The notes under the pieces are model-generated. The model saw only the letters and a program-made list of their open reading frames with translations. It was not told the origin of the DNA and ran no database searches. The position numbers were made by a program, and so were the translations under genes. A DNA stretch of 64,000 bases, taken from positions 6,634,001 to 6,698,000 of the forward strand of contig NC_083520.1 of NCBI RefSeq assembly GCF_032362555.1, given 5' to 3'. Of this stretch, positions 1 through 12,500 are shown one piece after another (position 1 is the stretch's first letter; each line of letters begins with the position of its first letter). The stretch is from Amyelois transitella. Lineage: Eukaryota; Arthropoda; Insecta; Lepidoptera; Pyralidae.

Positions 1-1509
1 CAGTGAACGTTTGCGCAATCGATCTAGTAAGTCTAAGGTGGGCAAGCGTGATAGGATAGGATATATACCTTACGTGACCAGTTAAACATAACTACCTAGA
101 TTTGTTGGAAAATGTACCTTGTAAAGGTGATACAATTCTGGTTTTTCGTTTAGTTGTTTCTTTACACAAGTGAAAAAAAAAAACATTCCAAGAAAGTGCA
201 GACAAATCAAAAGCTACCTAACTGGTTTGCTTTTGCTAAGTATAACATTTGCGAAATTCATGAGTTGTTAGGTTACGACTTTAATCTGCATGTAGAAAGT
301 TATTTTTCTATATTTATGTTTGTATATATAACGGCACGTTGTTCCATGCATTACGTACGCGGGCTGTATTAGATATTATGTTTGGTTTGGTGAAAAAAAT
401 TTTTAAGAATTAGGATCAACTATACACCACTTGCGGTTGACCAATTTTGGAGATTAAAGAAAAAGTTAGAATCTTAAGACGGATAGGTAGAATTGACCTT
501 TCAAAGAGGAAAATAAAAAAAGTCCGAATAACTTATATCGCTTATCACAGATAATCTTGTTCGTAAGCATAATATTGCGTATGCGCGTACGAATTGCACC
601 AGCGAAAGTGAATCTCCCAGACGCAATAGGAAATGGTGTGAAGTATCAGTGGTGCTGAGTCAAGGTTGAGGCGAAAGTGCGGGGTCGACGTTCGCGGATT
701 GGCGGGAACTGATTCCTATAGTCGTTGTTATAGCTCCACTGCCTCGTGCGCATCACGTCACGGCATGGCGCGTTTCTTGCGTGCGTTTTGTGCATGTACG
801 GAAGACAACATTTGTTCTTCATATTACAAGATGACATTTGGGTTAAGAGGTTCTAAGCTAAGAATACTATGTTATATAGGTACATACACATTTATGGTAT
901 GTTTAGTCATCTGATTTGACTGGGAGCTTATTGGAGCGAATATTCGTTCCAATTTTAGGTTTTGCTTTCGGTAAACAGAGGATACCCAAACTAATTAACG
1001 TCACTGAAATTAGTTCATATTTGAATAGGTTTAAGAACTACAAGTTTAGAGTCAGTTAGCATGACCAAATTAGCTAGGAACTTTACGTAGTTTCAGATTT
1101 TTTTTAAATGTTTTTGGCGACTTCATGTATTAAGCTGGCGTAAGTAATAGTGCATGATTATAACATGATAGTTTTACTGACACTGACGCATGAATCATTA
1201 GGTAATTTGTCGTCAGTGTACCTATCAAGTATATGCCTGGTATTAGTTGCACTTGACTAGCTTTTCAAAGATTTCACTTAGGTAAGTACCTTTAAAAGAA
1301 ACACAAGAGAACGCTCGCGGCTTCGGCCGAAATATTATTTATATTTGATTAATTTGCCCCATTAATTTCTGTTCCCGCGGGAATTTTGGGAAATGCTCTC
1401 TCAGAGCACCTTTAGACCACAAAAAGAGCCTTTTTGTAAAATTTAAAGTTGAGACCTGGCGGTTTGGGCAGTGCATTGATATGGCAGTGTGAGTAGGTAT
1501 CATACGTAG
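1..1509. other. intergenic, no recognised gene
   Basis: No convincing coding region is visible. Most of it is AT-rich. Positions about 590-830 are clearly richer in CpG, with several short overlapping frames on both strands and no recognisable domain. That could be a promoter or first exon of a gene lying to the left, but no clear splice donor or protein match supports this. Confidence 0.5.
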
Positions 1510-1559
1510 GTGAAAATCTCAAAATCACATAGGTACCTATGTGATTTTGAGATTTTCAC
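1510..1559. repeat. 50-bp perfect palindrome
   Basis: The two 25-base halves are exact reverse complements with no spacer, centred on GGTACC between 1534 and 1535. The bases just outside (1509 and 1560) do not pair, so the symmetry stops sharply. It could be a tiny inverted duplication or the collapsed ends of a foldback element. No gene function is implied. Confidence 0.9.
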
Positions 1560-1817
1560 AGTTTGTTTAGATAGTTTCTATCTATAGCCTATAAAAGCAT
1601 TTTGTGTTTCCATATTATATAGGTAACTCGTTATTATGTGCATTACAAAAAGTTTTTAATGTTTCTAAAATAGATATCTTATAAGTAACATCTTTACCAC
1701 CATATTGTAATATAAAATTTCGTCACACGTAAGTAAGATAGAGTAGAGTAGATACCTAACTTAAATAAATTATAAGTATATTTTCAAGATTTTGTAATAC
1801 GTATAGCATTTATAGAG

Positions 1818-2289
1818 CAAGAGCCCGTGAACGCCAGACATACCTTATTTTGTAAAAGCTGAAAGTTTCTGTAAATATGCCTCTAGTACAGGTAGGAACG
1901 ATCCCCACCTATGGTACTCAGGCAGTGGTTGCTTGAGCAGGTAGCAGGTAATAAAGGTATACTTTTTTCAACCTGAAATTCGTTAATTTGTAAAGCTCAT
2001 TTTTTTGATATTTTATCCGTAATAATACACAAACTCGCGTTACTCATTGCCAGACACGTACTATGGTTGCAACCCCTTGCCAGACACCCCTAAACTATAA
2101 TATTTTGTAACTCTACTTACGTCATTTTGTAAAATCTGAATTTAATACATATTTTTTGGGGAATTATTCAAACAAAGTTTCTGAAGTAGCCAGACATTTT
2201 TGAAGGTTCTATTATCCTGCCAGACGCATTGGAGTGAGCAAAAGATGCAAGAGTGCGGAGTATATGTAGTAACTGGAGCGAGTGGGACA
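1818..2289 (+). repeat. left terminal inverted repeat, 472 bp
   Basis: Left arm of the foldback element. The GCCAGAC core occurs at about 1833, 2049, 2079, 2189 and 2219. The last four form two pairs, each spaced exactly 30 bp. The arm matches the reverse complement of 3443-3914 with few differences, for example near 1935 and 2205. Confidence 0.9.
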
Positions 2290-2335
2290 ATTAACTATGC
2301 GTATATAACCGTCCGTTGAACAATACAAAATAAAC

Positions 2336-3391
2336 TAGGGATGGCGAACTAAGATCGATTAATCGAAAAATCGATTATTTGGAGCGAAAAAATCGATCTT
2401 TTTAATCGATCGTATACATTGAATCGATCTCGTGAATCGATCTCAGACATTCTAAAATCGAGATACGATTTTTTCTGTTTTGGTTTAAACCATACAATTA
2501 ATTGAAGGCCCGTATTACAAGAGTGCTGCCGGTTGATTACTCAAAACCTCGCAAGATGGCTGTATGTGTAGTCTCCTTCGCCTCACTTCTCATCAATAAA
2601 CTTGTTACGTTTATAAATTATAATCATATTCTTTAACCTATATGCGCCACCACCGTAATCTGCTGTGGCGCACATGTGGGCCAACCGTCCGAGACAACTT
2701 AAAACTCGATTTTAAGCTTAACATACATATCGTTATGGTTTAAAATTGTTTAATTTACATCCCAAACATACTTAGCAACCACAGACAACAGAAATTAATC
2801 TATTACTTTGAATAAAGGAATATGGGATTTCCACAAGTTGCTTGTCAAAAAGCAACTTTCTATGTATAATGCACTTGCACAGGAAACTTAGGGTTTAAAT
2901 GACGAACTTAAACATTATTTATCGCAGGCAGTCGTGGACCTGAAATATGATCCTATACATTACTGGCAAGAGCTAAAAAACCATCAATAGCCATGACGTA
3001 TATGACTATTGTGGCATCATCCGTTCCTTGTGAGCGCCTGTTTTCAGTTGCTGGAAACATAGCAAATGATGAGCGGAACCGCTTGGATCCCGGTAGACTT
3101 GACAGATTGTTGTTTTTAAAAAGGTAAGGTATTAATCATTGGGAACTTTAAGTCAAATTATCTTATTGTTTTTGATTAAAAAAGATTTGAAAATAAATGT
3201 TTTGTTTTCTACCTGATCTGATACATTGATGATAATAGTAATAAAAATAATTGTTAAAAGAATTTGATAAAAAGATCGTTAATTCTAACATTTGTCTTGT
3301 TTTTTATGAATTTGATTTATACTTACAGTGAAAAAAACATTTTAGAAAAATATCGAATTTTTGAGGATTGATTCATCAGGTCACATCCCTA
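2336..3391 (+). mobile_element. degenerate hAT transposon nested in the foldback loop
   Basis: The ends read TAGGGATG on the left and CATCCCTA on the right, the short imperfect inverted ends typical of hAT elements. They are flanked by an 8-bp duplication, AAATAAAC at 2328-2335 and AAATAAAT at 3392-3399 (7 of 8 identical, one transition). Eight-bp duplications are characteristic of hAT. The left subterminal part (2350-2470) repeats ATCGAT many times. The interior keeps a piece of the transposase C-terminus (2895-3126). At 1.06 kb it is internally deleted. Confidence 0.85.
2895..3126 (+). pseudogene. hAT transposase C-terminal (dimerisation domain) fragment
   Basis: One frame reads LNDELKHYL and then DPIHYWQELKNHQ before a stop. 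A shifted frame continues with VASSVPCERLFSVAG, DERNRLDP and LLFLK. These are the hallmarks of the hAT family dimerisation region (WW/YW block, then A-S-S-P-ER-FS-AG, R-L, LFL). At least one frameshift or stop separates the two blocks, and the N-terminal BED finger and catalytic core are absent. It is a non-functional relic. The family call is confident; the exact boundaries are approximate. Confidence 0.85.
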
Positions 3392-3442
3392 AAATAAATG
3401 ACAGCTGATGCGCAATGAAACGTCGCAAGAAACCGAACACTC

Positions 3443-3914
3443 TGTCCCACTCGCTCCAGTTACTACATATACTCCGCACTCTTGCATCTTTTGCTCACTC
3501 CAATGCGTCTGGCAGAATAATAGAGCTTTCAAAACTGTCTGGCTACTTCAGAAACTTTGTTTGAATAATTCCCCAAAAAATATGTATTAAATTCAGATTT
3601 TACAAAATGACGTAAGTAGAGTTACAAAATATTATAGTTTAGGGGTGTCTGGCAAGGGGTTGCAACCATAGTACGTGTCTGGCAATGAGTAACGCGAGTT
3701 TGTGTATTATTACGGATAAAATATCAAAAAATTGAGCTTTACAAATTAACGAATTTCAGGTTGAAAAAAGTATACCTTTATTACCTGCTACCTGCCAAAG
3801 CAACCACTGCCTGAGTACCATAGGTGGGGATCGTTCCTACCTGTACTAGAGGCATATTTACAGAAACTTTCAGCTTTTACAAAATAAGGTATGTCTGGCG
3901 TTCACGGGCTCTTG
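3443..3914 (-). repeat. right terminal inverted repeat, 472 bp
   Basis: Right arm, the reverse complement of 1818-2289. The motif reads GTCTGGC here, for example at 3507 and 3537, again 30 bp apart. The arms are still very similar, which suggests a fairly recent insertion or gene conversion between arms. Confidence 0.9.
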
Positions 3915-5221
3915 GGCTATTAGGTAAACAAGATTATGAAATTAGTATGTACGGAAATAGAAAGCAAAACAAGAATTCAGTAAGAATAGCCGAACTGGTG
4001 AATTATGCATGAAATCGGGCAGATCTCTCAATTTGAAATTATAGAAATTTGATAAAATAAATTAACAGGGAACTCACTTCTAACTCCACCAACTTATTTT
4101 TAAGAGCTTATTTTTAATTATAAAAAGAATATACAGATAAAGTTTAGTGGTCTTCATATTCTAAAGTTTGACGCATACCTATCGCCAAACAAACACGCGA
4201 AAGTTTATTACAAATTTATATGAAATTCATTATTATTGTTTTTTTACTTCAGTTAGAACTCCGTCATTTTACTTTATTTGTTACTCGTACCAATTTGGTA
4301 TAAGGTAAGTAGTTATTTTAAGTTCAAACCTGTAAAATCGCCCACTGACATGACATTTTACATCATCCAGGCTTCTTCTTGATACATGTTTACTCTGCAC
4401 CCCTGTAAATCAAAGTTATATAACATCACTCTAAACACTGAACTCAACAGTGCATAAATGGTTTTTTTTTAAACACAAAACAACGCTGTTTAGAAGACTT
4501 TTTTTTTACCTAAAACTGCAAAAATAATGACCGATACTTTAAACAATAAAGATTTCTCTTGTGCCATGTTGCGGCCGCGGTTTTCGAATAAACACTGAAT
4601 TGCCAAGAGCGCTCATTCATCGTCTCGACCCACCACCATTTATCTACTTTCTTTCACTGACTGACCGTTGCGAATATGGGGATAAAGAAAATAAGTTGCG
4701 GTCATGGTACTGCACTGCATAACAAACCAGTAATTTCGAATGTTACGTCGGTTAGTTAAGGAACATTTGGGAAAAGTTAAAAATTGTTACAGTTAACAAT
4801 ACCGATGCCAATTTTTACCTAAAAATGTAGGTACGTAAAGAGATGGAATACCTACCAATTATCATTTTCTATTTCTAACAGACGCATACGGACCATTTAA
4901 TGCGAAGAGGGATGCATCTTTTGACCGATATTAGATCTTGGTAAGAGCTGCACTAGATAAGTGTACCCTTTAGCTACCTTTTACGATATCATATCCTTGA
5001 GAAAAAAACGAAGTGGGTTTAACTATTCTCAAGTGCTGAGAACTAGACGGCACTTTTATGTAATTAGGTATGTGTCTGATAGTGTCTCAAAAATCTAGGA
5101 AAGCCAACCCAGTCTAACAAAAGTATTCTCTTGGTGCAAATCTAGGATATTATTATGTAGAAGCTTCTTATGGGGGAAAAGCCTCAGGTTTGAGCTTTTT
5201 TATTAATATTTAAATTAAACA
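3915..5221. other. intergenic, nothing recognised
   Basis: AT-rich sequence between the transposon pair and the CHID1 promoter. I see no open frame with a recognisable domain and no tRNA. A NotI-like GCGGCCGC patch near 4571 is the only GC-rich spot. Confidence 0.5.
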
Positions 5222-5400
5222 TTGATTGAAAAATTTGACGTTGACGTGACGTGCATGCGCTTGTCAAATCGACATTTGACGCCCGGTCCGACCGGGTCGT
5301 CGGGTGGATTTTATCATTCCATTCGGTGGGCGATAATAAAATCAACAAGAAGCTTGTTATTCTGTTTATTGTGAAATTTAACTTGGTTTATTAATTGAAA
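5222..5400 (+). promoter_or_regulatory. probable CHID1 promoter and 5' UTR
   Basis: A short CpG-richer block lies just before the start codon. It includes TGACG repeats (TTGACGTTGACGTGACG) near 5237-5254 and an inverted repeat CCCGGTC-C-GACCGGG at 5282-5296. The initiator ATG at 5401 is the first in frame, and an upstream in-frame TTG at 5395 is not needed. The exact transcription start is not visible. Confidence 0.45.
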
Positions 5401-8400
5401 ATGAAATGTATTAATTCCATTCTCCAAATTATACTTTTGCTGAATGTGTGCTTTGCGACGTTGTCACCGCCTACCGACAAGAAGGCACAAAAGACTGTAA
5501 AAACTCAGGAAGGGCCAAGAAAAAACAATGTTTTGGAGCGAAAACTTGTTACAGAAAACCCTTTGGCGAAGGACATTATAAAATACCATGGCACATACCA
5601 TCAAGATGTGTCTTTCCGTAATTTCAAGGGCTCTGTTCTAGGCTATGTTACTCCCGTAAGTGTTCTTTATATTGATTACCTACACTACTTTAATATTTTT
5701 TGTGGCCAAGTACCTACAATTATAACTAGATACTAATGTACACTATATTATTATTAGTTTGAAATCTTTCGACTGAGCCCTGTTTTCTTCCATATATATG
5801 AGAAAAGCCTTGTGTAACTTTAGCTCTAAGTTGGTATGATAGTTCTGTATTAGTACATTACATACTGCAGTTAATTGTACTACCATTAAATAGCCATTGA
5901 TTTTATGTGAAAAATTATAATAGAGTTCAGCAAGTATTAAATAAATTTATGTAAGTATGGCTAAGAACATGATTAGTTGAGAAAATTAGGGCAATATAAT
6001 TAACAACCTATAATATTAGTTAAGGCAAGATATTAAAAGTTCTGCATGTATTTATTTCAGTGGAACAACAAGGGCTATGAAGTAGCCAAAACTTGGGCAT
6101 CTAAGTTTAAGTACATCTCTCCAGTGTGGCTTCAAATCAAACGACAGGCCCCCAATGTTTACATCATCACAGGGCTGCATGATGTTGATCATGCCTGGAT
6201 GAAGTCTGTCAGGCAGAAAGGATCAAATAATAATTTAAAAAGTGAGTTGGTTTTCTCTTTTTTTTATATCTTCACTGCCTTTGATCTTTGTAGCTGTTAT
6301 CAATGTGGGTTCTATAATATTATTCTTAATTGGTGAATTCAAAGCTTAGGGTTTGCTATAAAAAGTATGTAAGCAATCCTTAAATACTGTGAAAAAAATT
6401 TTTACAAATTGGTACAATGTTACATTTTAAATAAAAATTCTAAAGTTTCAGTATAACTTAGATTACATTTTCTTTACTGAAGTATAATCAAAATGATCTG
6501 TATATTATTTTAAACAAACTTGAAAAGAAGATTTCTCAATTTAACTGTACTTATATAAAAAGCATACATATGTATTTTATTTGTTTTTACTTAATGTTTG
6601 AATACAGAGAAAGTGGAAAGAGGTAGTCTCTGCCTACCCCTCCCGGGAAAGAGGCGTGATTTTATGTATATTATGTTGAATACAGATGATAGTTGTTTGT
6701 GAATAGAATTTGATGATATATTTTTGAACTTTGTAGTTTTACCAAGGATCATCTTCGAGAACTGGCAGGTGTCAGACCTGAAAGCTTTCTTCCTGGAGCC
6801 CACCTCCCACTCTGAGCAGAAGGCGTTTATAGATGAGATCAAGAAGGCCTGCAAGCAGTGGAAGTTTGATGGAATGGTTTTGGAGGTGCTCTCGCAGATC
6901 GGAAAATATGCAGAGAGATCTGTGAAGTTCATCCAGCAGTTTGGTACAGTGATTATTTTGATGCATCTTTAGCATATATTTAGGTTAAACTTTTTTTCTT
7001 CTGTATTACAAAGTAAACATTTATAGAAACTTTTTTCAAAAAATGTATTACATGTACTCTACATGTTTTTCTTGAATGTGCTTTTACCTATATGGAGGTT
7101 TCTGTTGAAAGGTAAAATGGATATTTTAAAAGAGTATGAGAATTAAATAATAAAGGTAAACTTTCTATTTCCCTTGCAGGAATGGAAATGACAGAGGATG
7201 ACTATCTATTAATCCTTGTGTACCCACCATTCCGAGGCTATCCTACAGATGAGTTCTTCGTTCAAGCATATGATGATATTTATCCATATGTGGAAGCTGT
7301 GTCAGTGATGACATATGATTTTTCTAGTCCTCAAAAACCAGGTTAGATTGTTTTTTAATAGTATCAACCCATGTCTTGTTTATATGGAACATATAATAAA
7401 GAAGTTATGTTGGGATTACACAAAAATTTAAATAGGTACCTATAAATAAATATATTTTACAGACAAATTACACAGATTGAATAAAACTCTAAGTAAGTTC
7501 GGAAATTGTGTTACGAGAGACTAACTCAACAATACTATATTTTTTAATAAATACTTATAAAGATAAACATCCAAGACTCAGACCAATCAGAGAAAGTTTG
7601 TTTCTCATCATGCCCTCACCATATCAGGTATTTGCGATATCTGTAAAAAAGTTGGTTAGGTACTACTTTAAAAAATTTTTGTATAAAGTAGGCATATGTA
7701 GACAATTTGCCACATGTTAAAAATATAATAAAACAATAAATTAAATATTTACTGCTTAATATTACAGGCCCCAACGCGCCATTGTACTGGATGAGACTGT
7801 GTCTTGATAAACTGATAGATAATGATGAAAATACTTTGAGGCGGTCTAAAATCTTACTTGGCCTGAATTTCTATGGGAACTCCTATACAGCCAATGGAGG
7901 CGGGCCGATAGTTGGTACGGAATATATTGAGTTGCTCAAGAACGCAAAAAATAACCAAGCACTGTCCTTCAATAATAATACAGCTGAAAACTACATCGAG
8001 ATTAGGTAAGCACTTAATAAAAGTACACAAGTTTTGTAGCACTGACTTTGGAAAATGCTGCAGTAGAAATCTCTTCCATTTAAGAGCTGACAGTAGTAAA
8101 AGTATTATCTTTTTCTCCCCCTTATATATATATACCCTATACTCTCCTACTTAACCTATCGGAAAACATTCTTCCTACTACCCAAATTCAGTCTGCAAAA
8201 GAAATGGCTAAGCAAGTCAGTATGGTAGAATCTTTGTAGAATTAATGGTAACAAATTATTTATTCATGATTTGTTTCATATTTCAAATAACTTCTAATTT
8301 TAAATTCAAAATAATGCCAAGGTTTCCAATTATGATGTGGTTGCTTTTCCAGGACTTCTCAAGGCGCTAAGAAGATATTCTACCCCACCCTGTACTCCAT

Positions 8401-8494
8401 ACAGAGGAGACTGGACCTAGCCAGGGAGTTTGGTACAGGGGTTGCTATCTGGGAGCTGGGACAGGGCTTAGACTATTTCTACGACTTATTTTGA
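5401..8494 (+). CDS. CHID1: chitinase domain-containing protein 1 (stabilin-1-interacting chitinase-like) orthologue
   Basis: Six exons with clean GT-AG borders and continuous frame: 5401-5655, 6061-6241, 6737-6943, 7180-7341, 7768-8005, 8353-8494. Together they encode 394 aa, against about 393 aa in human CHID1. Residues 1-20 ([11 protein letters not shown]) look like a signal peptide, so the protein should enter the secretory or lysosomal route. GH18-like landmarks are GYVTP (81-85), [26 protein letters not shown] (148-155), [10 protein letters not shown] and the terminal [14 protein letters not shown] (381-394), all typical of this family. At the position of the GH18 DxxDxDxE motif it reads FDGMVLEV (189-196). 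The usual catalytic Glu is therefore missing, as known for CHID1 proteins, which bind saccharides rather than cleave chitin. Intron 2 carries an RTE LINE fragment. The gene is convergent with the dehydrogenase at 9.6-14 kb. The family assignment is firm; function in this insect is inferred. Confidence 0.95.
6600..6672 (+). repeat. 3' end fragment of the RTE LINE in CHID1 intron 2
   Basis: Reads GTGGAAAGAGGTAGTCTCTG, then CCTACCCCTCCCGGGAAAG and GGCGTGATTTTATGTA. It is nearly identical to the sense 3' end of the LINE at 25,088-28,499. It lies 65 bp upstream of exon 3. Confidence 0.85.
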
Positions 8495-8567
8495 TCTCTT
8501 GATATTATTTCTAAGTTATTATAATATACCGAATTAATTTATTCAAGCTTATAAATCTTTATAACCT

Positions 8568-8943
8568 TCTTCTTCCTCCTGGCTTTCGTCCCAGTTTCAT
8601 CTTCATCACTCTGGAGAGAAGCCCGGGTATGCTTTTGACCTTTGGATCTTGAATTGGGTGAGTCAGGTTTTTACACGAAGCAACTCGCATCTGACCTCTG
8701 CAACCTTTGCAGGTAAACCTAACCCGATCAATCATGAATTAAATTAAATTGCCTGAATGTGTAGGTTTCCTTACGATGTTTTCCCTCACCGTAAGAGCAT
8801 CGACTAGTATTCAAACTAATGGACATAACTTCGAAAATAGCCATAGGTATGTACCTACTCGGCCATGTGGCCGAGGTGGGATTCGAACCTGTGCCTTTAT
8901 ACGTAACCCGAATTTTAACCGGGCACCTCGACCACCGACGCTC
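8568..8943 (-). mobile_element. complete tRNA-derived SINE with 14-bp target-site duplication
   Basis: Both sides carry AATCTTTATAACCT (8554-8567 and 8944-8957). The sense strand is minus. The head has an RNA polymerase III B box GGTTCGAATCC (reverse complement at 8879-8889) and an A-box-like TGGTCGAGGTG about 35 bp before it, so it is tRNA-derived. The body includes GTGAGGGAAAACATCGTAAG and TTGCTTCGTGTAAAAACCTG. The 3' end is a GAAG-rich stretch. Fragments of the same family lie at 29.98, 40.5, 49.4, 55.9 and 56.8 kb. It occupies most of the gap between CHID1 and the dehydrogenase. Confidence 0.88.
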
Positions 8944-8957
8944 AATCTTTATAACCT

Positions 8958-9571
8958 ATACTGCTACATATTTTTTTCTAAAAGGGTGAAGACGTCATAT
9001 ATGTAAATGTACCAATTTTTATGTATGTTTTTCACAACCACATTCTTTACACACACGAATGTATAAATAATGTAGTTATGCTAAGATGGATAATAAAGAA
9101 TCCGTACATATGTTTTACATATAAGAAATATTTAATTAATCTTATTAATCTCGTGACAATACTTGAACTTATTCGTAAAATATATACAAAGGCAGTCTTA
9201 GAAATACACATAATTTATGAAATAGGTACGTATAAGTACTAAACGAATACTTTTACATTAAATAAAAAAAAATTGTTTTGGAAATACTTTTAAATATATC
9301 CAAAACATAATGCATAACGCATTATGAATTCAATAACACGCGAATAACACTCATTTCAACATTTACAAAGTATGCATATAAATTTGAACGTACATTTTTG
9401 CTGCTAAATTGATCCGATTAAAAGATTTTATTTATTTACATACCTAATTTGTAATTAAAATACTTAACTAAAATAGATCCAATTCTACTTTTCTTAATTC
9501 ACTTAATAAATTCTTCAATAATAATTTCCATTATGAAGATCTAACAAAAAATTGTGCACAATTTTGTTCTC
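8958..9571. other. convergent 3' flanks of CHID1 and SDR-A
   Basis: AT-rich with no coding signal. On the minus strand an AATAAATAAAATC stretch at about 9424-9437 is a plausible poly(A) signal for the dehydrogenase ending at 9572. On the plus strand AATAAA at 9261-9266 could serve CHID1 if its 3' UTR runs through the SINE. I see no exact AATAAA between the CHID1 stop and the SINE. Confidence 0.4.
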
Positions 9572-12500
9572 TTAGCCACCAGCCACTTTAGGCTTGCCCT
9601 TGAAGTCCATCATAGATTGTGGTCCTTTCATGACTCTATACATGAGGTCCCAGCACATTTTTGCAGGAAGGAGGCTGAAATTAAGAAAAATAGTTTTAAG
9701 GGTGTGGAAAGATAATTTTTAATTTATTTAAAATGTGTCTGTGTCCCTAAGGCATGCTCCTTTACCCGTATTTACCCTTTTTGATTTTTTTTTATCCATC
9801 TATTCATCATCGTTTCATCTATTTTCAATACATTTTCGAGGAAATTGCACATTCGGGAAACATAATTTTAAGAACTTTGATCCAGTCAGAGTTGAGTTAG
9901 ATTTCACTGCCAGTGGTTACGGCTACATCGAGCCCTCCCCAATGTAGACTCTACCAAACACAGGAGAGTGATGAAAACGGACTCACCATTTAAGAGGCAG
10001 CAGATACCGCACGAAGCCGGGCATGACGCAATTGACCTCGTTCTTCCTTATGGAGTCGATCATGGTTTCTGCCACATACCCCGGCTCCAGCATTCCTGAG
10101 AGACGAGGCGTCACCCCTTGGAACATGCCCGTGTTGATGTATGACGGGCAAACTAGCGTCGCGTGGATTGAGTGGTGCCCGTGCGCCTGAGAAAGGTTAA
10201 AGATGTAAGTTTCTATAGAAATCTTCCTGTCAATTTTGAATTTGAATTTTAGATTTTTTTGAAATAGCCGATTTTTAAATTATTTAGGCACGGACGGGAA
10301 CAAATTATCAGTTTATCTGTTCATATATACTGAGTGGTTTTTCTACACTGTGTGTGCACAAGTGTTCTTATATGTAAATACATACCATCACGCCACTCTC
10401 CCATTGGGGTAGTCAAAGACTATGGATTTCCACTTGCTACGATCCTTACTTACAGGCCTCCCACGCTTTTTCCACTCTAGTTAGGTAGGTACTCTTTTCA
10501 TGCTTATTCGACGATTACGCGTACTCCTAACATCACATGATCCATAAAACAATATAAATGTTACCTTCAACTCTGTGAACAGGCTCTCGTGGAAGCCCAC
10601 GCTGGCAAACTTCGTGCCGCTGTAGTCCGTACAGCGGTAGGTGCCCAGCAGACCGGCCACTGACCCCACAGTCACTACGTGCCCTTTGCCGGTCTTTATC
10701 ATGTCGGGGAGGAAGGATTTTACCGTCTGTAAAATAAATTTAAATTATTTATAAACATAAACGTCTTTGATGTAGGATCTTTTCAGAACATAAATTTCGT
10801 TTACGGGGTTTGAGTAGCTACTTAGGTTTTTTTATACTCCAATGTGTATCTACAATGTCTTTCATGTAGGTAAGAACTGATTGGGTGGACCCTACAACAA
10901 ACAATTCAAACCGTTCGGTGTAGGAATTTGGAATTAAGCATGTAGGTATCAGAGCTTTTGGGTGCACTAAGAGGGCACTATGAGGGGAATCCCCCATGCT
11001 GGCGGAGCCGCTGACGTACTCTCTAACTTAAAAAAAAAACGTTTCATTACTAAAAAAAATTATAAAAATTGATACAGTAAATCAATCTTGCTTAGCAAAA
11101 AGTAATTACCTACTCGACAGGGATAATTAATCTATGAAAAGAATGTTACAACCACTTACACAATGCTATAGGATGTTTACTTTGTAATAGTTACCTAGTC
11201 ATATTGCATTGCTGTTCGTTGAATCGAGTAAAAAGTATTGAAATAGTGATAGAAATGTACTATGCTACAAGAATTTTTACCCGAAAATCAAGCCGATTTT
11301 CATGAAACGAAGCCTAGAAAAAACGCGTTGAGAAAAAGAAAAGAAACTTAGCTATAGCGCGGGATTTCGCTGCCGTGGAAAATTTCAGATAAAAGGCTTC
11401 TAAAGGTTTTGTCTATCGGTGCCAAATACCATAAAATAGGATCAGTAGGTTTTTGAGTTTATTCGATACGAATGAAATCAAAATGAACTCGAATGAAAAC
11501 AAATAAGTATTTTGTCACAAGTAGAAATCTATTCTTACCCAATAATGCGATAAGATGTTAACTTTGTATGTGGTCTCGATTGCGTTATCTGAAAGCTCCA
11601 ACAAAGTCTGGCCGAACACGGTGCCCGCATTGTTGATGAGCACGTCCACTTTTCCAACCTGAAAATCGTAAACAGACGCTTAATAAAAAAAAAAAAAAAA
11701 ATTACACGTAATTTGCTACGGAAAACAAATTGATTGGCGATCTTATAGGCACTTAATCGAAGAGTGAGCTCCAGACATGCCTAGGCTAGCGTCAGACAGC
11801 CAAGTAACAATAAAATATACGCGTAAATTGAGCTTTAATCAGTTGATGAAACTTCTATTACAGAGAACAAGGATACGAGAGAAGGGATAAAAATGGACAG
11901 TATCGCCGGAAGACGTCGGTATCGGGTGAGCGGCCAAACATAAAAATTATAAAAATTGCTAAGATATTTCACATGAAGTACCTATTAGATTAGATAATAA
12001 CATGCTGTCTTTATTTAGCTCAGGTAAAAAGCTATGAGTAGAAGTACACTTTGAGATTTTAGGACCAATTTCTGCGTTCCTCTCCAGAGAGGTAAAGACC
12101 GTTAGGAAAATGATATAAGATAGAGGTTTTCTATCAATATTAAGAGTCTTACCTCCTTTTTAACCCTTTCAGCGGCCGCGTACACCGCCGCCCTATCAGC
12201 TAAGTCCACCACGTAACTGGCTATCTCGTAGCCCTCCTGTGTCACATCTGCACAAGTCTTCTGCAAACCTGATAATATTTAATGTTCACCTTTATTTTTT
12301 TATATAAAACACATAAGTAAAGTATATAGACTAAAATTATATCTATACTAATATTATAAAGCTGAAGAGTTTGTTTTGTTTGTTTGTTTAAACGCGCTAA
12401 TCTCAGAAACTACTGAACCGATTTGAATAATTCTTTCACTGTTAGATAGTCTATTTATCGAGGAAGGCTATAGGCTACATATTTTTACCGGATTTCCTAC

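Larger units (their letters stand above)
1818..3914. mobile_element. long-TIR (foldback) DNA transposon, host of a nested hAT
   Basis: Two 472-bp arms (1818-2289 and 3443-3914) are near-identical reverse complements. The outer ends read CAAGAGCCCGTGAACGCC. Without the hAT inserted at 2336-3391, the element would be about 1.04 kb with a loop of under 100 bp and no coding capacity, so it is a non-autonomous foldback or long-TIR MITE. Each arm carries repeated TGCCAGAC motifs, plausibly transposase binding sites. I found no clear target-site duplication at the outer ends, so the superfamily is not assigned. Confidence 0.85.
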